Assembly (NCBI GenBank): GCA_013177935.1
Contig: JABLXZ010000004.1
Span: 248,001-312,000 of the forward strand
Reading direction: 5' to 3'
From: a candidate division WOR-3 bacterium
Lineage (GTDB): Bacteria > Hydrothermota > Tepidihabitantia > Tepidihabitantales > Tepidihabitantaceae
DNA length: 64,000 nt
Made by a program: the position numbers and the translations under genes. The notes under the pieces are model-generated. The model did no database searches. It saw only the letters and a program-made list of their open reading frames with translations, and was not told where the DNA came from. This document shows positions 26,479-34,823 of the stretch, piece by piece; within the stretch, counting starts at the first letter, position 1, and each line of letters opens with the position of its first letter.

Positions 26479-26566
26479 CAGAAACTGAAACCGCATTCTA
26501 TCCGGTTACTGTTCAGGAATTCGGTTAAGAACCAACAACACAGTTTGACCGGTCTTGCCAATTTTA

Positions 26567-26594
26567 TTGACCGGTTAACCAAAAACGGTACACT
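26567..26594 (+). promoter_or_regulatory. probable promoter of the nitroreductase gene
   Basis: TTGACC at 26567-26572, 16-bp spacer, TACACT at 26589-26594. Start near 26601. It lies 88 bp after the palindrome of repeat copy 1. Confidence 0.5.
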
Positions 26595-26614
26595 TACCGG
26601 TAATGGAGGTTAAA

Positions 26615-27175
26615 ATGACCGTATTAGAAGCAATTAACTCACGCCGGGCTTACCGGTCACTGGCACCAATTGAAGTCAATGAAAATTTGATTCGCGACCT
26701 GACCCGCAGTGCCCAGCTCGCGCCCACCTGTTTCAACAACCAGCCGGCACGGTTTGTCTTTGTTTACGACCCCAAAACCCTTGAGCAACTCAAACCCGCT
26801 TTCAGCAAGGGGAATGAATGGTGCTATGCCGCCTCAATTGTGGTTGCGGTTTTTGCCGAAAAGGAGGCGGACTGCATCATTCACGACCGGGAGTATTACC
26901 TGTTTGACACCGGAATGCAGACCGCCTTTCTGATTCTGCGGGCAACCGAACTGGGACTGGTTGCCCATCCGATTGCCGGTTATAGCCCGAAAAAGGTGCG
27001 CGAAGTTTTGAACATCCCGGAACGGTTTAACATCATCACCCTGATTCTGATTGGCAAACACGCCGACACCATCAGCCCGGTTCTCTCCGAAAAGCAGGTT
27101 GAATGGGAAAAAACCCGGCCTGAACGGCTCCCTCAGGATAAGGTACTTTTTTTTAACCGTTATACCGGAGATTGA
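26615..27175 (+). CDS. nitroreductase-family flavoprotein
   Basis: 186 residues. The N-terminus MTVLEAINSRRAYRSLAP with SRR for FMN phosphate, the LAPTCFNNQPARFVFV strand-helix, and a C-terminal GLVAHPIAGY segment are typical of NAD(P)H-dependent FMN nitroreductases. It probably reduces quinones, nitro compounds or flavins in the cytoplasm. ATG 26615 has GGAGGT 6 nt upstream; an ATG at 26603, 12 nt earlier, could be used if the transcript is leaderless. It starts a run of small membrane-protein genes. Confidence 0.88.
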   Translation: MTVLEAINSRRAYRSLAPIEVNENLIRDLTRSAQLAPTCFNNQPARFVFVYDPKTLEQLKPAFSKGNEWCYAASIVVAVFAEKEADCIIHDREYYLFDTGMQTAFLILRATELGLVAHPIAGYSPKKVREVLNIPERFNIITLILIGKHADTISPVLSEKQVEWEKTRPERLPQDKVLFFNRYTGD

Positions 27176-27178
27176 GCG

Positions 27179-27421
27179 ATGCGGCGACTGCGCAAGGCAC
27201 ACATCTATGTCGGCATGGTTCTTGCGCCCTTTGTTCTATTAACCGCTCTGACCGGCGTACTGATTCTACTGTTTCAGCGGTTCCACGAACTTTTACACCT
27301 GCACGCCTGGTTCCGCTGGGGCGGTGTAGTGATTGGTATCGGGCTGATATTTATGATGCTCTCCGGTGTTATCCTTCGCCTGAAAGAGGTGTTGAGCCGA
27401 AAACGAAAAAAGCCGCAGTAA
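27179..27421 (+). CDS. small two-helix membrane protein, PepSY-TM-like
   Basis: 80 residues with two hydrophobic helices (about 12-32 and 45-65). LRKAHIYVGMVLAPFVLLTA resembles the first helix of PepSY-associated membrane proteins, with its conserved histidine. It may be a cut-down member of that family; no partner domain is present. The gene begins 3 bp after the nitroreductase stop, so the two are probably co-transcribed. Some PepSY-TM proteins relate to redox or iron uptake, which would fit the flavoprotein neighbour, but this is inference. Confidence 0.6.
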   Translation: MRRLRKAHIYVGMVLAPFVLLTALTGVLILLFQRFHELLHLHAWFRWGGVVIGIGLIFMMLSGVILRLKEVLSRKRKKPQ

Positions 27422-27428
27422 CATTAAT

Positions 27429-28013
27429 ATGGAACCATCCCGGATTACCCTTGTTGCCATCCTCGCCACCGTTCTCGGGCTTCTGGTCTGCTTTTTTGGG
27501 TATCGCCTGCTCCGCTTCACCCTTGTTGTGATTGGCCTGGCGCTGGGCGCCTACTTGGGCAGTATCATAAGTTTAACCCTGAGCATCACCGGACCGGTAA
27601 CGATAATTGTCATCGTTGTCCTCGCAATTGTCTGTGCCCTGTTGATGTCATTGCTGTTCAAACTGGGCATTTTCCTGCTCGGTGCTGCCGGCACAGTTTT
27701 GCTCTGCCGCGCGCTGCTGCCGGCAACCGGTGGCTATCACCTCTTAATCATCGGACTTGCCGGCATTCTCGGTGGCATTCTCGCCCTTTTCATCAGTCGG
27801 CCGGTGCTTTGCCTGTTGACCGCATTTATCGGCTCCTACTCCACAATCACCGGCATCTTCGCCCTGCTTAAAGGATATAATTTGCTGAACTGGCGCGGCT
27901 CAAGTTCACCGGTGATGGCGCTCTCCTGGATTGGACTCGGCATTCTGGGTTTTCTTGTCCAGATTCTCCCTGCCCGAAAGAGAAAAAAGAACTCCGTGCC
28001 GGATAACGAATAA
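27429..28013 (+). CDS. DUF4203-like multipass membrane protein
   Basis: 194 residues, almost entirely hydrophobic, with about six to seven helices and glycine-rich turns such as LGAYLGS and GILGGILALF. This fits the DUF4203 / TMEM198-type group, whose function is unknown. A basic tail ARKRKKN lies in the cytoplasm. It begins 7 bp after the previous gene, giving a likely operon of nitroreductase, PepSY-TM-like and this gene. Confidence 0.6.
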   Translation: MEPSRITLVAILATVLGLLVCFFGYRLLRFTLVVIGLALGAYLGSIISLTLSITGPVTIIVIVVLAIVCALLMSLLFKLGIFLLGAAGTVLLCRALLPATGGYHLLIIGLAGILGGILALFISRPVLCLLTAFIGSYSTITGIFALLKGYNLLNWRGSSSPVMALSWIGLGILGFLVQILPARKRKKNSVPDNE

Positions 28014-28038
28014 CACCAAAGGTTCTTTCCTTATCGGT

Positions 28039-28066
28039 TTGACTTCAACAACCGGTCCGGTAAAAT
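28039..28066 (+). promoter_or_regulatory. leaderless promoter of the RseC-like gene
   Basis: TTGACT at 28039-28044, 16-bp spacer, TAAAAT at 28061-28066, then 5 nt to ATG 28072. Confidence 0.75.
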
Positions 28067-28071
28067 TTTTT

Positions 28072-28593
28072 ATGCCCGAGGAACCTGTCTCAACCGTTCC
28101 GGAAGAGCCCGGCGTGGTCAAAACGGTCAAGGGTGACCGGGCTGAAGTTGAAGTCGTCCCTTCTGACTCCTGCCGGCATTGTGGCGCCGCCCATCTCTGC
28201 AACTGGTCCTGCGAGCGCACCCGCACCATCGTTGCCCGGAACCCGATTGGTGCTAAACCCGGAGAGCAAGTCTATATCCAGCATGAAGAAAAAGAACGGC
28301 TCCGCTCCAGCCTGTTGATATTCGGTCTGCCCGCCCTGCTGATGATTGCCGGCGTCGTCATCGGCACCACCCTTCTCAACGACCTCGGTGCTGCCGCTCT
28401 TGCCGGCATCGGGCTTTTAATCGCCATTGGTATCGTCCGGATTTTCGAACACCGCCGGGCACATTCGGGCACCGGGTTACCGGTAATTACCCGCCGAGCA
28501 GTTGAAACTCAAACCACAGGAGGTCAAGATGAAAAAACTTTTGATAAGTCTGCTTGTTGTCCTGAGCACCCTAATGATGGCGCAAGGGGGTGA
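28072..28593 (+). CDS. RseC/MucC-like positive regulator
   Basis: 173 residues. An N-terminal domain has four cysteines (C34, C37, C43, C47 in SDSCRHCGAAHLCNWSC), two membrane helices (about 82-103 and 107-127) and a variable tail: the RseC/RsxC-associated SoxR-reducing layout (PF04246). Family members modulate envelope-stress sigma factors or Rnf electron transport. Earlier in-frame starts exist, but the leaderless promoter fixes ATG 28072. The last 21 codons overlap the start of the next gene in another frame, and the tail they encode looks unconserved. Confidence 0.75.
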   Translation: MPEEPVSTVPEEPGVVKTVKGDRAEVEVVPSDSCRHCGAAHLCNWSCERTRTIVARNPIGAKPGEQVYIQHEEKERLRSSLLIFGLPALLMIAGVVIGTTLLNDLGAAALAGIGLLIAIGIVRIFEHRRAHSGTGLPVITRRAVETQTTGGQDEKTFDKSACCPEHPNDGARG

Positions 28594-29452
28594 TATGCCC
28601 CAATTTAAGAACCCCGAACACAGCAGCGCCCAGTTCTGGAAGGATGTAAAGTTTGTCCCGGACACCCTTTCCGCTGCGGCAAACCGGGGCACCTATCACG
28701 GCTGGTTCCGTCAGGACAATATCGATGTGAGCCGACTGGATTCGGGCATAATTCGAGCGCGGGTTGAAGGGAAATGGCAGGAGTTCCAGCTTGTCGTCGT
28801 GCCCGAGGGTTTTATCCAGTGGAACTTCAGCCGGCGCCTTGCCCAGTTAGGGAAAATCCGGGAAATGATGAAAAACCAGAGCGGCGATATGCCCGAACTT
28901 GCCGGACCGCACAACGGCATCGTTGCCACGCACGGCTTGAAACGCAACGACTCTTACTTCTCCCTGAACAATGCGGTCAAAGGGATGGGCTGGCTCCCGA
29001 AAAAGGAAAAACTGCCCGAAATGATTGCCCTGTTGCAGCGCTCCTGGAACGACTCAATGGAACGCAAGATTGCCATCCTTGAAAGCCTGTACCAGCGGGG
29101 CGTGGAACTTTTTGACCTGACCAAACAGACTTCGCTCGAACTGTACTCGAACCCCGGGTTCGAAACCCATACCTTTTTAAATCAGATGACCGACCCGGGC
29201 GTCGCGATTGTCTTCCTCGACCTGCCCAAATCTTATGAGTTGCGCGCCATCGCCCAGATGCTCCACCCTGAAGACCCGAATCTAACCGAATATGAGAAGC
29301 AGGTTGTTGACTATATCAATCTCGTCCACGACTACTTTCACGGCGAATCGCCCCGAAAATCAATCGCCGTGCTCTACCACATCGTGCAGGTGTTTGACAA
29401 CTCGCCCGGGAGATGGCGCGGTCAACGCGTTGCACCGCCATTCGAAAAGTAA
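28529..29452 (+). CDS. exported protein of unknown function
   Basis: 307 residues from ATG 28529 with AGGAGGT 5-6 nt upstream. Signal peptide MKKLLISLLVVLSTLMMAQG. The rest is soluble, mixed alpha/beta, rich in charged residues and without cysteines, membrane helices or a sorting domain, so it is likely periplasmic. HGWFRQDNIDVSRL and YFHGESPRKSIAVLYHIV could be conserved patches. I do not recognise the family. It overlaps rseC by 65 bp and precedes an ECF sigma factor gene. Confidence 0.6.
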   Translation: MKKLLISLLVVLSTLMMAQGGDMPQFKNPEHSSAQFWKDVKFVPDTLSAAANRGTYHGWFRQDNIDVSRLDSGIIRARVEGKWQEFQLVVVPEGFIQWNFSRRLAQLGKIREMMKNQSGDMPELAGPHNGIVATHGLKRNDSYFSLNNAVKGMGWLPKKEKLPEMIALLQRSWNDSMERKIAILESLYQRGVELFDLTKQTSLELYSNPGFETHTFLNQMTDPGVAIVFLDLPKSYELRAIAQMLHPEDPNLTEYEKQVVDYINLVHDYFHGESPRKSIAVLYHIVQVFDNSPGRWRGQRVAPPFEK

Positions 29453-29471
29453 AAACCAACAGCGTGGCTAA

Positions 29472-29504
29472 TTGACAACCTCTCGGCAATAAATATCTTA
29501 TAAT
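29472..29504 (+). promoter_or_regulatory. leaderless promoter of the ECF sigma factor gene
   Basis: TTGACA at 29472-29477 with TATCTT at 29494-29499 (16-bp spacer), overlapping a perfect TATAAT at 29499-29504 (21-bp spacer). Either choice starts transcription at or within 3 nt of the GTG at 29508. Confidence 0.65.
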
Positions 29505-29507
29505 TTA

Positions 29508-30113
29508 GTGGCAAAAAGCAAGAGTCTACAGTTAGCGGTACCGGGCTTACCGGTTTCGGATGATGAACTGGTGCGCCGGGCACAGCGGGGCAAAACCGAG
29601 GCGTTTGAAGAACTGGTCCGGCGCTACGAGCATAAGGTGTACAACATCACCTACCGACTGCTCGGCAATGAAGAGGATGCCACCGAAGCCCTGCAGGACA
29701 CATTCCTCCGTGCCTACCGTTCCATCTCCCGGTTTAAGTTCAAATCCAGTTTCTACACCTGGCTCTACCGTATCGCCACCAATGTCAGCCTTACCAAACT
29801 GCGCCGGCGCAAAACCCAGGAAACCGTTTCCCTTGACGAACCGATAAAAGACACCGACGACCTGAAGTACGACATCCCGGACTCTCGTTCAACTCCCGAA
29901 CAGGCGTTTGAACAGAAGCGCCTGCGGGAAAGGCTGCAGGAGGCAATCGCTAAGTTGCCCGAAGAGTACCGAACCGTGGTTGTGATGCGCGACCTTGAAG
30001 GGTTGAGTAATGAAGAGGTCAGTGCAACGCTGGGAATAACTGTCCCGGCGGTGAAGTCGCGCCTTCATCGCGGCCGAATGGCGCTGCGCGAGCAACTGGC
30101 GCGCTATCTCTAA
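29508..30113 (+). CDS. ECF sigma factor (RpoE/SigW-like)
   Basis: 201 residues. Region 2 (about 25-95: RRAQRGKTEAFEELVRRYEH, NEEDATEALQDTFLRAYRSI, FYTWLYRIATN) and region 4 (about 140-195: LPEEYRTVVVMRDLEGLSNE, then VSATLGITVPAVKSRLHRGR) are complete. It directs RNA polymerase to a stress regulon. GTG start with no Shine-Dalgarno, directly at the predicted transcription start. The zinc-binding anti-sigma gene starts 9 bp downstream, as usual for this family. Confidence 0.93.
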   Translation: MAKSKSLQLAVPGLPVSDDELVRRAQRGKTEAFEELVRRYEHKVYNITYRLLGNEEDATEALQDTFLRAYRSISRFKFKSSFYTWLYRIATNVSLTKLRRRKTQETVSLDEPIKDTDDLKYDIPDSRSTPEQAFEQKRLRERLQEAIAKLPEEYRTVVVMRDLEGLSNEEVSATLGITVPAVKSRLHRGRMALREQLARYL

Positions 30114-30122
30114 AGGAGCGCT

Positions 30123-30383
30123 ATGAGAAAGAAAAAAACACAAATCTGCGACTGCACCGAACTAAAAGCCTGGGCAGCACTTTATGTTGAAGGCGAGGCA
30201 CCGGCAACGATTAGACAACACCTCTTGCTCCATATCCAGACCTGCCGCGCCTGTGCCCAGCTGGTCCGCAGCCTGCAACGCACCGTCGATTTCTGTCGCC
30301 TCCAGCCCGGTTGTCATATGCCGGCGCAGGCACACGAAAAACTTTGGGACACGCTCAATAAACATCTGAAACGAAAAAAATAA
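30123..30383 (+). CDS. soluble ZAS-type anti-sigma factor
   Basis: 86 residues. The zinc-binding anti-sigma motif is intact: H37-x3-C41-x2-C44 in HIQTCRACAQLV, with C9 and C11 upstream as further ligands. There is no membrane helix, so unlike RseA it would hold the ECF sigma factor in the cytoplasm and may respond directly to thiol oxidation or zinc loss. Shine-Dalgarno AAAGGAG precedes the ATG. The pair precedes mnmA, which is unusual. Confidence 0.85.
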   Translation: MRKKKTQICDCTELKAWAALYVEGEAPATIRQHLLLHIQTCRACAQLVRSLQRTVDFCRLQPGCHMPAQAHEKLWDTLNKHLKRKK

Positions 30384-30398
30384 CTGCGGCGGAAACTG

Positions 30399-31472
30399 AT
30401 GCGGGTTGTTGTTGCAATGTCGGGCGGTGTTGACTCTTCGGTCGCCGCCGCGCTCCTGAAAGAGCAGGGCTACGAAGTAATCGGCATCACGATGCGGCTC
30501 TACGACGAAACCCGGGCAGACACTCCTAATTCCAGCTGCTGTGGTTCCGAAGCGATAACCAGCGCCCGGCGTGCCGCGTACATTCTCAACATTCCCTTCT
30601 ACACCATTGACCTCCGCCCTCAGTTCCAGAAGCAGGTCATTGAACATTTCATCACCGAGTACGCTCAGGGCAGGACACCCAACCCCTGTCTGCGCTGCAA
30701 CCAGTTGATAAAGTTCGGCGTCCTGCGGGAAAAGGCACGGCACCTTGACGTCCGATTCATCGCCACGGGCCATCACGCCCGGCTAAAAAAAGACCCGCAG
30801 GGGTTGTGGCACCTTTACAGAGGGGTTGACAAAAACAAAGACCAGTCTTACTTCCTTTACACCCTGACCCAGGAACAGATGGCAGAACTTTTGCTGCCGA
30901 TTGGCGAATATACCAAGGAAGAAGTCCGGGAACTTGCCGCCCGTTTCGGCCTTCCCAATGCCCGGCGTCCGGAAAGTCAGGAGATATGTTTTGTGCCCGA
31001 CAACGACTACGCCGCCTTTTTGAAACAGATTCGTCCGGAAATTTTCCAGCCCGGACCCATCTACGACACAGGCGGGAATCTGCTCGGCGAACATTCCGGT
31101 ATCGCCCACTTCACTATCGGTCAGCGCAAAGGCTTAAAAATCGCCTTTGGTGAACGCCGTTATGTGGTCAAAATTGACCCAATGCGCAATGCAGTTATCA
31201 TTGGTTCGGAACAGGATGTGTACCACCGGGTCGTAAACGCCTCAGACGCTTCCTGGACCTCTGGTAAACCACCGGAGAATAAGACCCGGGTCTGGGCAAA
31301 AGTTCGTTATCAAGGCACTGGTTCCTGGGCTGAGGTTGAAATTCAGCCCGAAAATCGGGTCCGGGTTGTGTTTGAACAGCCCCAATGGGCACCAACACCT
31401 GGTCAGGCGATTGTTTTCTGGCAGAATGACGAGGTGCTGGGCGGGGCAACGATTGAAAGCAGTGAAAAATAA
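30399..31472 (+). CDS. mnmA: tRNA-specific 2-thiouridylase MnmA
   Basis: 357 residues, normal length. AMSGGVDSSVAAALL (residues 5-19) is the PP-loop that adenylates uridine 34. TPNPCLRCNQ carries the first catalytic cysteine and SQEICFV the second, forming the persulfide relay. A C-terminal beta-barrel (about 265-357) completes the fold. It makes s2U34 in tRNA-Lys, Glu and Gln. It begins 15 bp after the anti-sigma gene and 9 bp before the MuiA-like gene. With trmFO two genes away, this is a small tRNA-modification cluster within a stress-sigma operon. Confidence 0.95.
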   Translation: MRVVVAMSGGVDSSVAAALLKEQGYEVIGITMRLYDETRADTPNSSCCGSEAITSARRAAYILNIPFYTIDLRPQFQKQVIEHFITEYAQGRTPNPCLRCNQLIKFGVLREKARHLDVRFIATGHHARLKKDPQGLWHLYRGVDKNKDQSYFLYTLTQEQMAELLLPIGEYTKEEVRELAARFGLPNARRPESQEICFVPDNDYAAFLKQIRPEIFQPGPIYDTGGNLLGEHSGIAHFTIGQRKGLKIAFGERRYVVKIDPMRNAVIIGSEQDVYHRVVNASDASWTSGKPPENKTRVWAKVRYQGTGSWAEVEIQPENRVRVVFEQPQWAPTPGQAIVFWQNDEVLGGATIESSEK

Positions 31473-31481
31473 GGAGGTCTA

Positions 31482-33053
31482 ATGAATTTAATCATCAGCC
31501 TGCTCTTGGGTATGACCGTTTCCGCAAAAATTGACACGGTTATCGTCTATTCCAATCAGGTGGTGGTTGTGCGCACCGCTTCGGTCACCCTGAACGGCTC
31601 TACCGAAATCACTCTACCTGGTCTGCCCGGCGCCCTTGATAACAACTCGGTCCGGGTGCGGGCACCAGGGTTACGCATCGGTGAGGTGCAAATAAAGCCG
31701 GGTTATCTTGCCGAACCAACTCCGGAGGTCAAAAGGCTGGAGAACCGGGTGCGGGCGCTGGAAGACAGTTTAAGAATTCTGGAGGATGAAGCGGCGGTGC
31801 TCAAGGCAAAGGAGGATTTTCTTAATTCAATAAAACTTGGTACGCCCGAAATCATCGCGCGTGAACTGCGCGAGGGTAAGGTTGCGCCGGAGTCGTGGCG
31901 CGGTGCCCTGAACTTTGTTGCAGAGGAGTTAACGAAAGTAAAAATCCGTGCCATTACCCTTTCCCGGGAGCAAACCGAGACAAGAAAACGGCTTGATGCG
32001 GCGCGGCAGGAGCTAACTGATGCCCGTGCCCTGATTGAGAACCGTAAACTGTTGCGGTTTGTTGCCGAAGGCGAACCCGGTTCTTACCGGCTTGTTATCG
32101 CCTATTCATTACCCCGGGCAGCAAACTGGCAACCCTATTACGAACTGCGGGCAAAACCGGGTACCGACCAGGTTGAGGCTAACTACTTTGCCCGACTCAG
32201 CCAGCGTACCGGCGAAGACTGGGAAGATGTCAAAATTATCCTCTCCACCGCAACACCAAGCCGTGAACTCCAGCCCCCGCAACCTTATCCCTGGTACCTC
32301 TGGTTGATTGAAGAAACTCCACCGCGCGCGGTCCGTGCTGAAGCAGGATATGCCTCGGAATCTGCTGCTCCAGAAGACGCCCTGAAAGCGGCACCCGCAC
32401 CCGGTGGCGAAGAGATATCGACGGTGGAAACTGGCGTGTCCATCCAGTATGTTATTCCCGGTCGGGTGAACCTGAAGTCCGGGGAGCAGGCAAAAAAACT
32501 GCCCTTGAAACAGATTACCCTGCCTGCCCGTTTTGAGTACTACACCCTGCCCCGTGCCTCGGAAAAGGCGTTTCTCACCGCGCAACTCGCCAACACCTCT
32601 GACCTCATTCTGCTCAGCGGTGAAGCCAGCACCTATGTCGGTGACGAGTACACCGGCACAACCGCCATCGCTACGGTCGCACCCCAAGAGTCGCTCGAAC
32701 TCGGCTTTGGTATTGACGAACGCATCAAGGTGAAACGGGAACTGGTCAAAACCTTCAAGACCCGCACCGGATTTTTGAACAAAACCGAACGGCTCCAGTT
32801 TATCTATCGCACCACTGTTGAAAATTACAACCCGAAACCGATTAAAATCAAAATTGTGGAACAGGTTCCGGTCTCCCAGCAGAAGGAGATTAAAGTTACC
32901 ATCACCCGGCTGGAACCAAAACCGAGCGAGCAGGATGAAGCGCAGGGTACATTAACCTACACCACCGAAATCCCGTCGGGCAACAAATTTGAAATCAACC
33001 TTGAGTACAATGTTGAATACCCTGCAGGGAAAAGGGTAAACGGGTTGTATTAG
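31482..33053 (+). CDS. MuiA-like DUF4139 protein
   Basis: 523 residues with signal peptide (MNLIISLLLGMTVSA). An N-terminal DUF4140-like strand domain (about 18-80) precedes a coiled coil (about 82-200, ENRVRALEDSLRILEDEA), then a DUF4139 beta-rich domain to the end, typically seen as LVIAYSLPRAANWQPYYELR here. Members are called mucoidy-inhibitor-like proteins; function is unclear, likely envelope-associated. Strong AAGGAGG. It sits between mnmA and trmFO on one likely transcript. Confidence 0.82.
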   Translation: MNLIISLLLGMTVSAKIDTVIVYSNQVVVVRTASVTLNGSTEITLPGLPGALDNNSVRVRAPGLRIGEVQIKPGYLAEPTPEVKRLENRVRALEDSLRILEDEAAVLKAKEDFLNSIKLGTPEIIARELREGKVAPESWRGALNFVAEELTKVKIRAITLSREQTETRKRLDAARQELTDARALIENRKLLRFVAEGEPGSYRLVIAYSLPRAANWQPYYELRAKPGTDQVEANYFARLSQRTGEDWEDVKIILSTATPSRELQPPQPYPWYLWLIEETPPRAVRAEAGYASESAAPEDALKAAPAPGGEEISTVETGVSIQYVIPGRVNLKSGEQAKKLPLKQITLPARFEYYTLPRASEKAFLTAQLANTSDLILLSGEASTYVGDEYTGTTAIATVAPQESLELGFGIDERIKVKRELVKTFKTRTGFLNKTERLQFIYRTTVENYNPKPIKIKIVEQVPVSQQKEIKVTITRLEPKPSEQDEAQGTLTYTTEIPSGNKFEINLEYNVEYPAGKRVNGLY

Positions 33054-33061
33054 TCCGGTTG

Positions 33062-34360
33062 ATGGTCACGGTAATTGGTGCCGGTTTGGCAGGCTGCGAA
33101 GCGGCACTCCAGTGTCGCCGTCTTGGTGTTCTGGTCCGGCTCTACGAAATGCGCCCCCTGGTAATGACACCGGCGCATCAGACCGGTGATGTTGCCGAAC
33201 TGGTCTGCTCTAACTCTCTGAAGTCCGAAGAGACAACCAATGCCCACGGCTTGCTCAAAGCCGAGTTGAAAATCTACGGTTCATTTCTCTTTGAGTGTGC
33301 GGAAAGGACACGGGTGCCGGGCGGTAAGGCGCTCGTTGTTGACCGGAAAAAGTTCTCCCTTGAAGTGGAAAAAGCGCTGCAACAGGCGGGAGTTGAACTA
33401 ATCCGTCACGAACTCGCGGTGCCACCAGAAACCCCCACCATCATCGCAGCCGGTCCGCTTGCTTCACCCGCAATAACCCAGTTTCTCAGCGAATTCCTTG
33501 GTGCCCAGCAACTGTTCTTCTACGATGCGATTGCGCCCATCGTCGCTGCCGAATCGTTGAACTTCGAAAAAATGTTTGCCGCATCCCGCTATGGCAAAGG
33601 CGACGACTACCTAAACTGCCCCTTAACCGAACCGGAGTACAACCGTCTGGTAGAAGAACTTGCCCGCGGTGAACTGTACCCGGCGCACGACTTTGACCGG
33701 GTCCCCTTCTTTGAAGGTTGCCTGCCCATCGAAGAACTTGCCCGGCGCGACCGGCTTGCCCTTGCCTTTGGTCCCTTAAAACCGGTTGGACTCATCGACC
33801 CCCGTACCGGCAAAATGCCCTTTGCGGTTGTCCAGTTGCGCAAAGAAAACCAGGTGGGCACAATGTTTAACCTTGTCGGATTTCAGACCCGACTGAAACG
33901 CGGCGAACAGGAGCGTATCTTCCGCCTTATCCCGGGATTGGAACGCGCCCAGTTTCTCCGCTACGGCAGCATCCACCGCAACACCTTCTTAAACAGTCCC
34001 GAACTACTTTTACCCACCCTCCAGACGAAAAAAAGACCAGACCTTTTTATCGCCGGTCAACTCACCGGTGTTGAAGGCTATGTTGAATCAATCGCCACCG
34101 GCTTTTTAGCCGGCATCAATGCCGCGCGCCTTATTCAGAACAAACCTCCTCTTGTTTTACCCGAAACCACCGTCCTCGGTGCGCTCCTGAAATACATCAC
34201 CACTCCCAACCCGGATTTCCAGCCAATGAACGCCAACTTTGGCATCCTGCCCCCCATTAACACCAGTGCCCGGGGCTTAAAAAGGCGCACCCTTCTTGCC
34301 CAGCGCGCCCTGAATGCAGCACACGCCTGGGCGAAAAAACATTTTGACATTGACGCTTAA
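33062..34360 (+). CDS. trmFO: tRNA U54 C5-methyltransferase TrmFO
   Basis: 432 residues. The N-terminal FAD motif VTVIGAGLAGCEAALQ, the segment AELVCSNSLKSEETTNAHGL with the catalytic cysteine, and GVEGYVESIATGFLAGINAA near the C-terminus are diagnostic. It uses methylene-tetrahydrofolate and FADH2 to make ribothymidine 54 in tRNA. ATG 33062 is used; an overlapping TTG at 33059 is possible. The folP gene, needed for folate supply, is elsewhere in the window. Confidence 0.95.
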   Translation: MVTVIGAGLAGCEAALQCRRLGVLVRLYEMRPLVMTPAHQTGDVAELVCSNSLKSEETTNAHGLLKAELKIYGSFLFECAERTRVPGGKALVVDRKKFSLEVEKALQQAGVELIRHELAVPPETPTIIAAGPLASPAITQFLSEFLGAQQLFFYDAIAPIVAAESLNFEKMFAASRYGKGDDYLNCPLTEPEYNRLVEELARGELYPAHDFDRVPFFEGCLPIEELARRDRLALAFGPLKPVGLIDPRTGKMPFAVVQLRKENQVGTMFNLVGFQTRLKRGEQERIFRLIPGLERAQFLRYGSIHRNTFLNSPELLLPTLQTKKRPDLFIAGQLTGVEGYVESIATGFLAGINAARLIQNKPPLVLPETTVLGALLKYITTPNPDFQPMNANFGILPPINTSARGLKRRTLLAQRALNAAHAWAKKHFDIDA

Positions 34361-34371
34361 AGGAGTAAAAT
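34344..34371 (+). promoter_or_regulatory. leaderless promoter of ndk inside the trmFO end
   Basis: TTGACA at 34344-34349, 16-bp spacer, TAAAAT at 34366-34371, then 9 nt to ATG 34381. An AGGAG at 34361-34365 is 15 nt from the ATG, too far to serve it well. Confidence 0.6.
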
Positions 34372-34380
34372 TTAATATTA

Positions 34381-34812
34381 ATGGCGCGACAGCCGGAAAA
34401 AACCCTCCTTGTTATTAAACCCGATGCGGTTAAAAAGGGGCACATCGGCGCGATTATCTCCCGCCTGGAACAGGCGGAATTTAAGATTACCGGAATGGTG
34501 ATGAAACAACTGAGCCGCGCCGAAGCCGAAGGGTTTTATGCCATCCACCGCGGCAAAGACTTTTTTGCCGGACTCGTGGAGTTCATTACCTCGGGACCGG
34601 TGGTAGCGCTTTTGATTGAAGGTGAATGCTGTCAACAGCGCCTCCGGGAATTTGTCGGTGCTACCGACCCGGCACAGGCAAAACCAGGAACCATCCGCGC
34701 CGAGTTTGGTACTTCGGTCCGGATGAATGCGGTCCACGCCTCCAATCCCGAAGAAGATGTCAACCGGGAGATAAATTTTTTCTTCCCGGACCAAAACCAA
34801 AACCCCAGGTAA
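34381..34812 (+). CDS. ndk: nucleoside diphosphate kinase
   Basis: 143 residues, full length. It starts ARQPEKTLLVIKPDAVKKGH. NAVHASNPEEDVNREINFFF carries the active-site histidine that is transiently phosphorylated. It equilibrates NTP pools. The protease gene with its own Shine-Dalgarno starts 11 bp after the stop, so the two may share a transcript. Confidence 0.94.
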   Translation: MARQPEKTLLVIKPDAVKKGHIGAIISRLEQAEFKITGMVMKQLSRAEAEGFYAIHRGKDFFAGLVEFITSGPVVALLIEGECCQQRLREFVGATDPAQAKPGTIRAEFGTSVRMNAVHASNPEEDVNREINFFFPDQNQNPR

Positions 34813-34823
34813 AAGGAGAGAGA

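Noticed and set aside
26215-26496. 93-codon minus-strand open frame across repeat copy 1
   Set aside because: Repeat copy 2 has stops and indels in the matching frame, and what is conserved is the palindromes and hairpin, not a peptide.
34626-34823. N-terminal extension of the C25 protease
   Set aside because: It overlaps ndk in another frame and would bury the signal peptide that follows ATG 34824.
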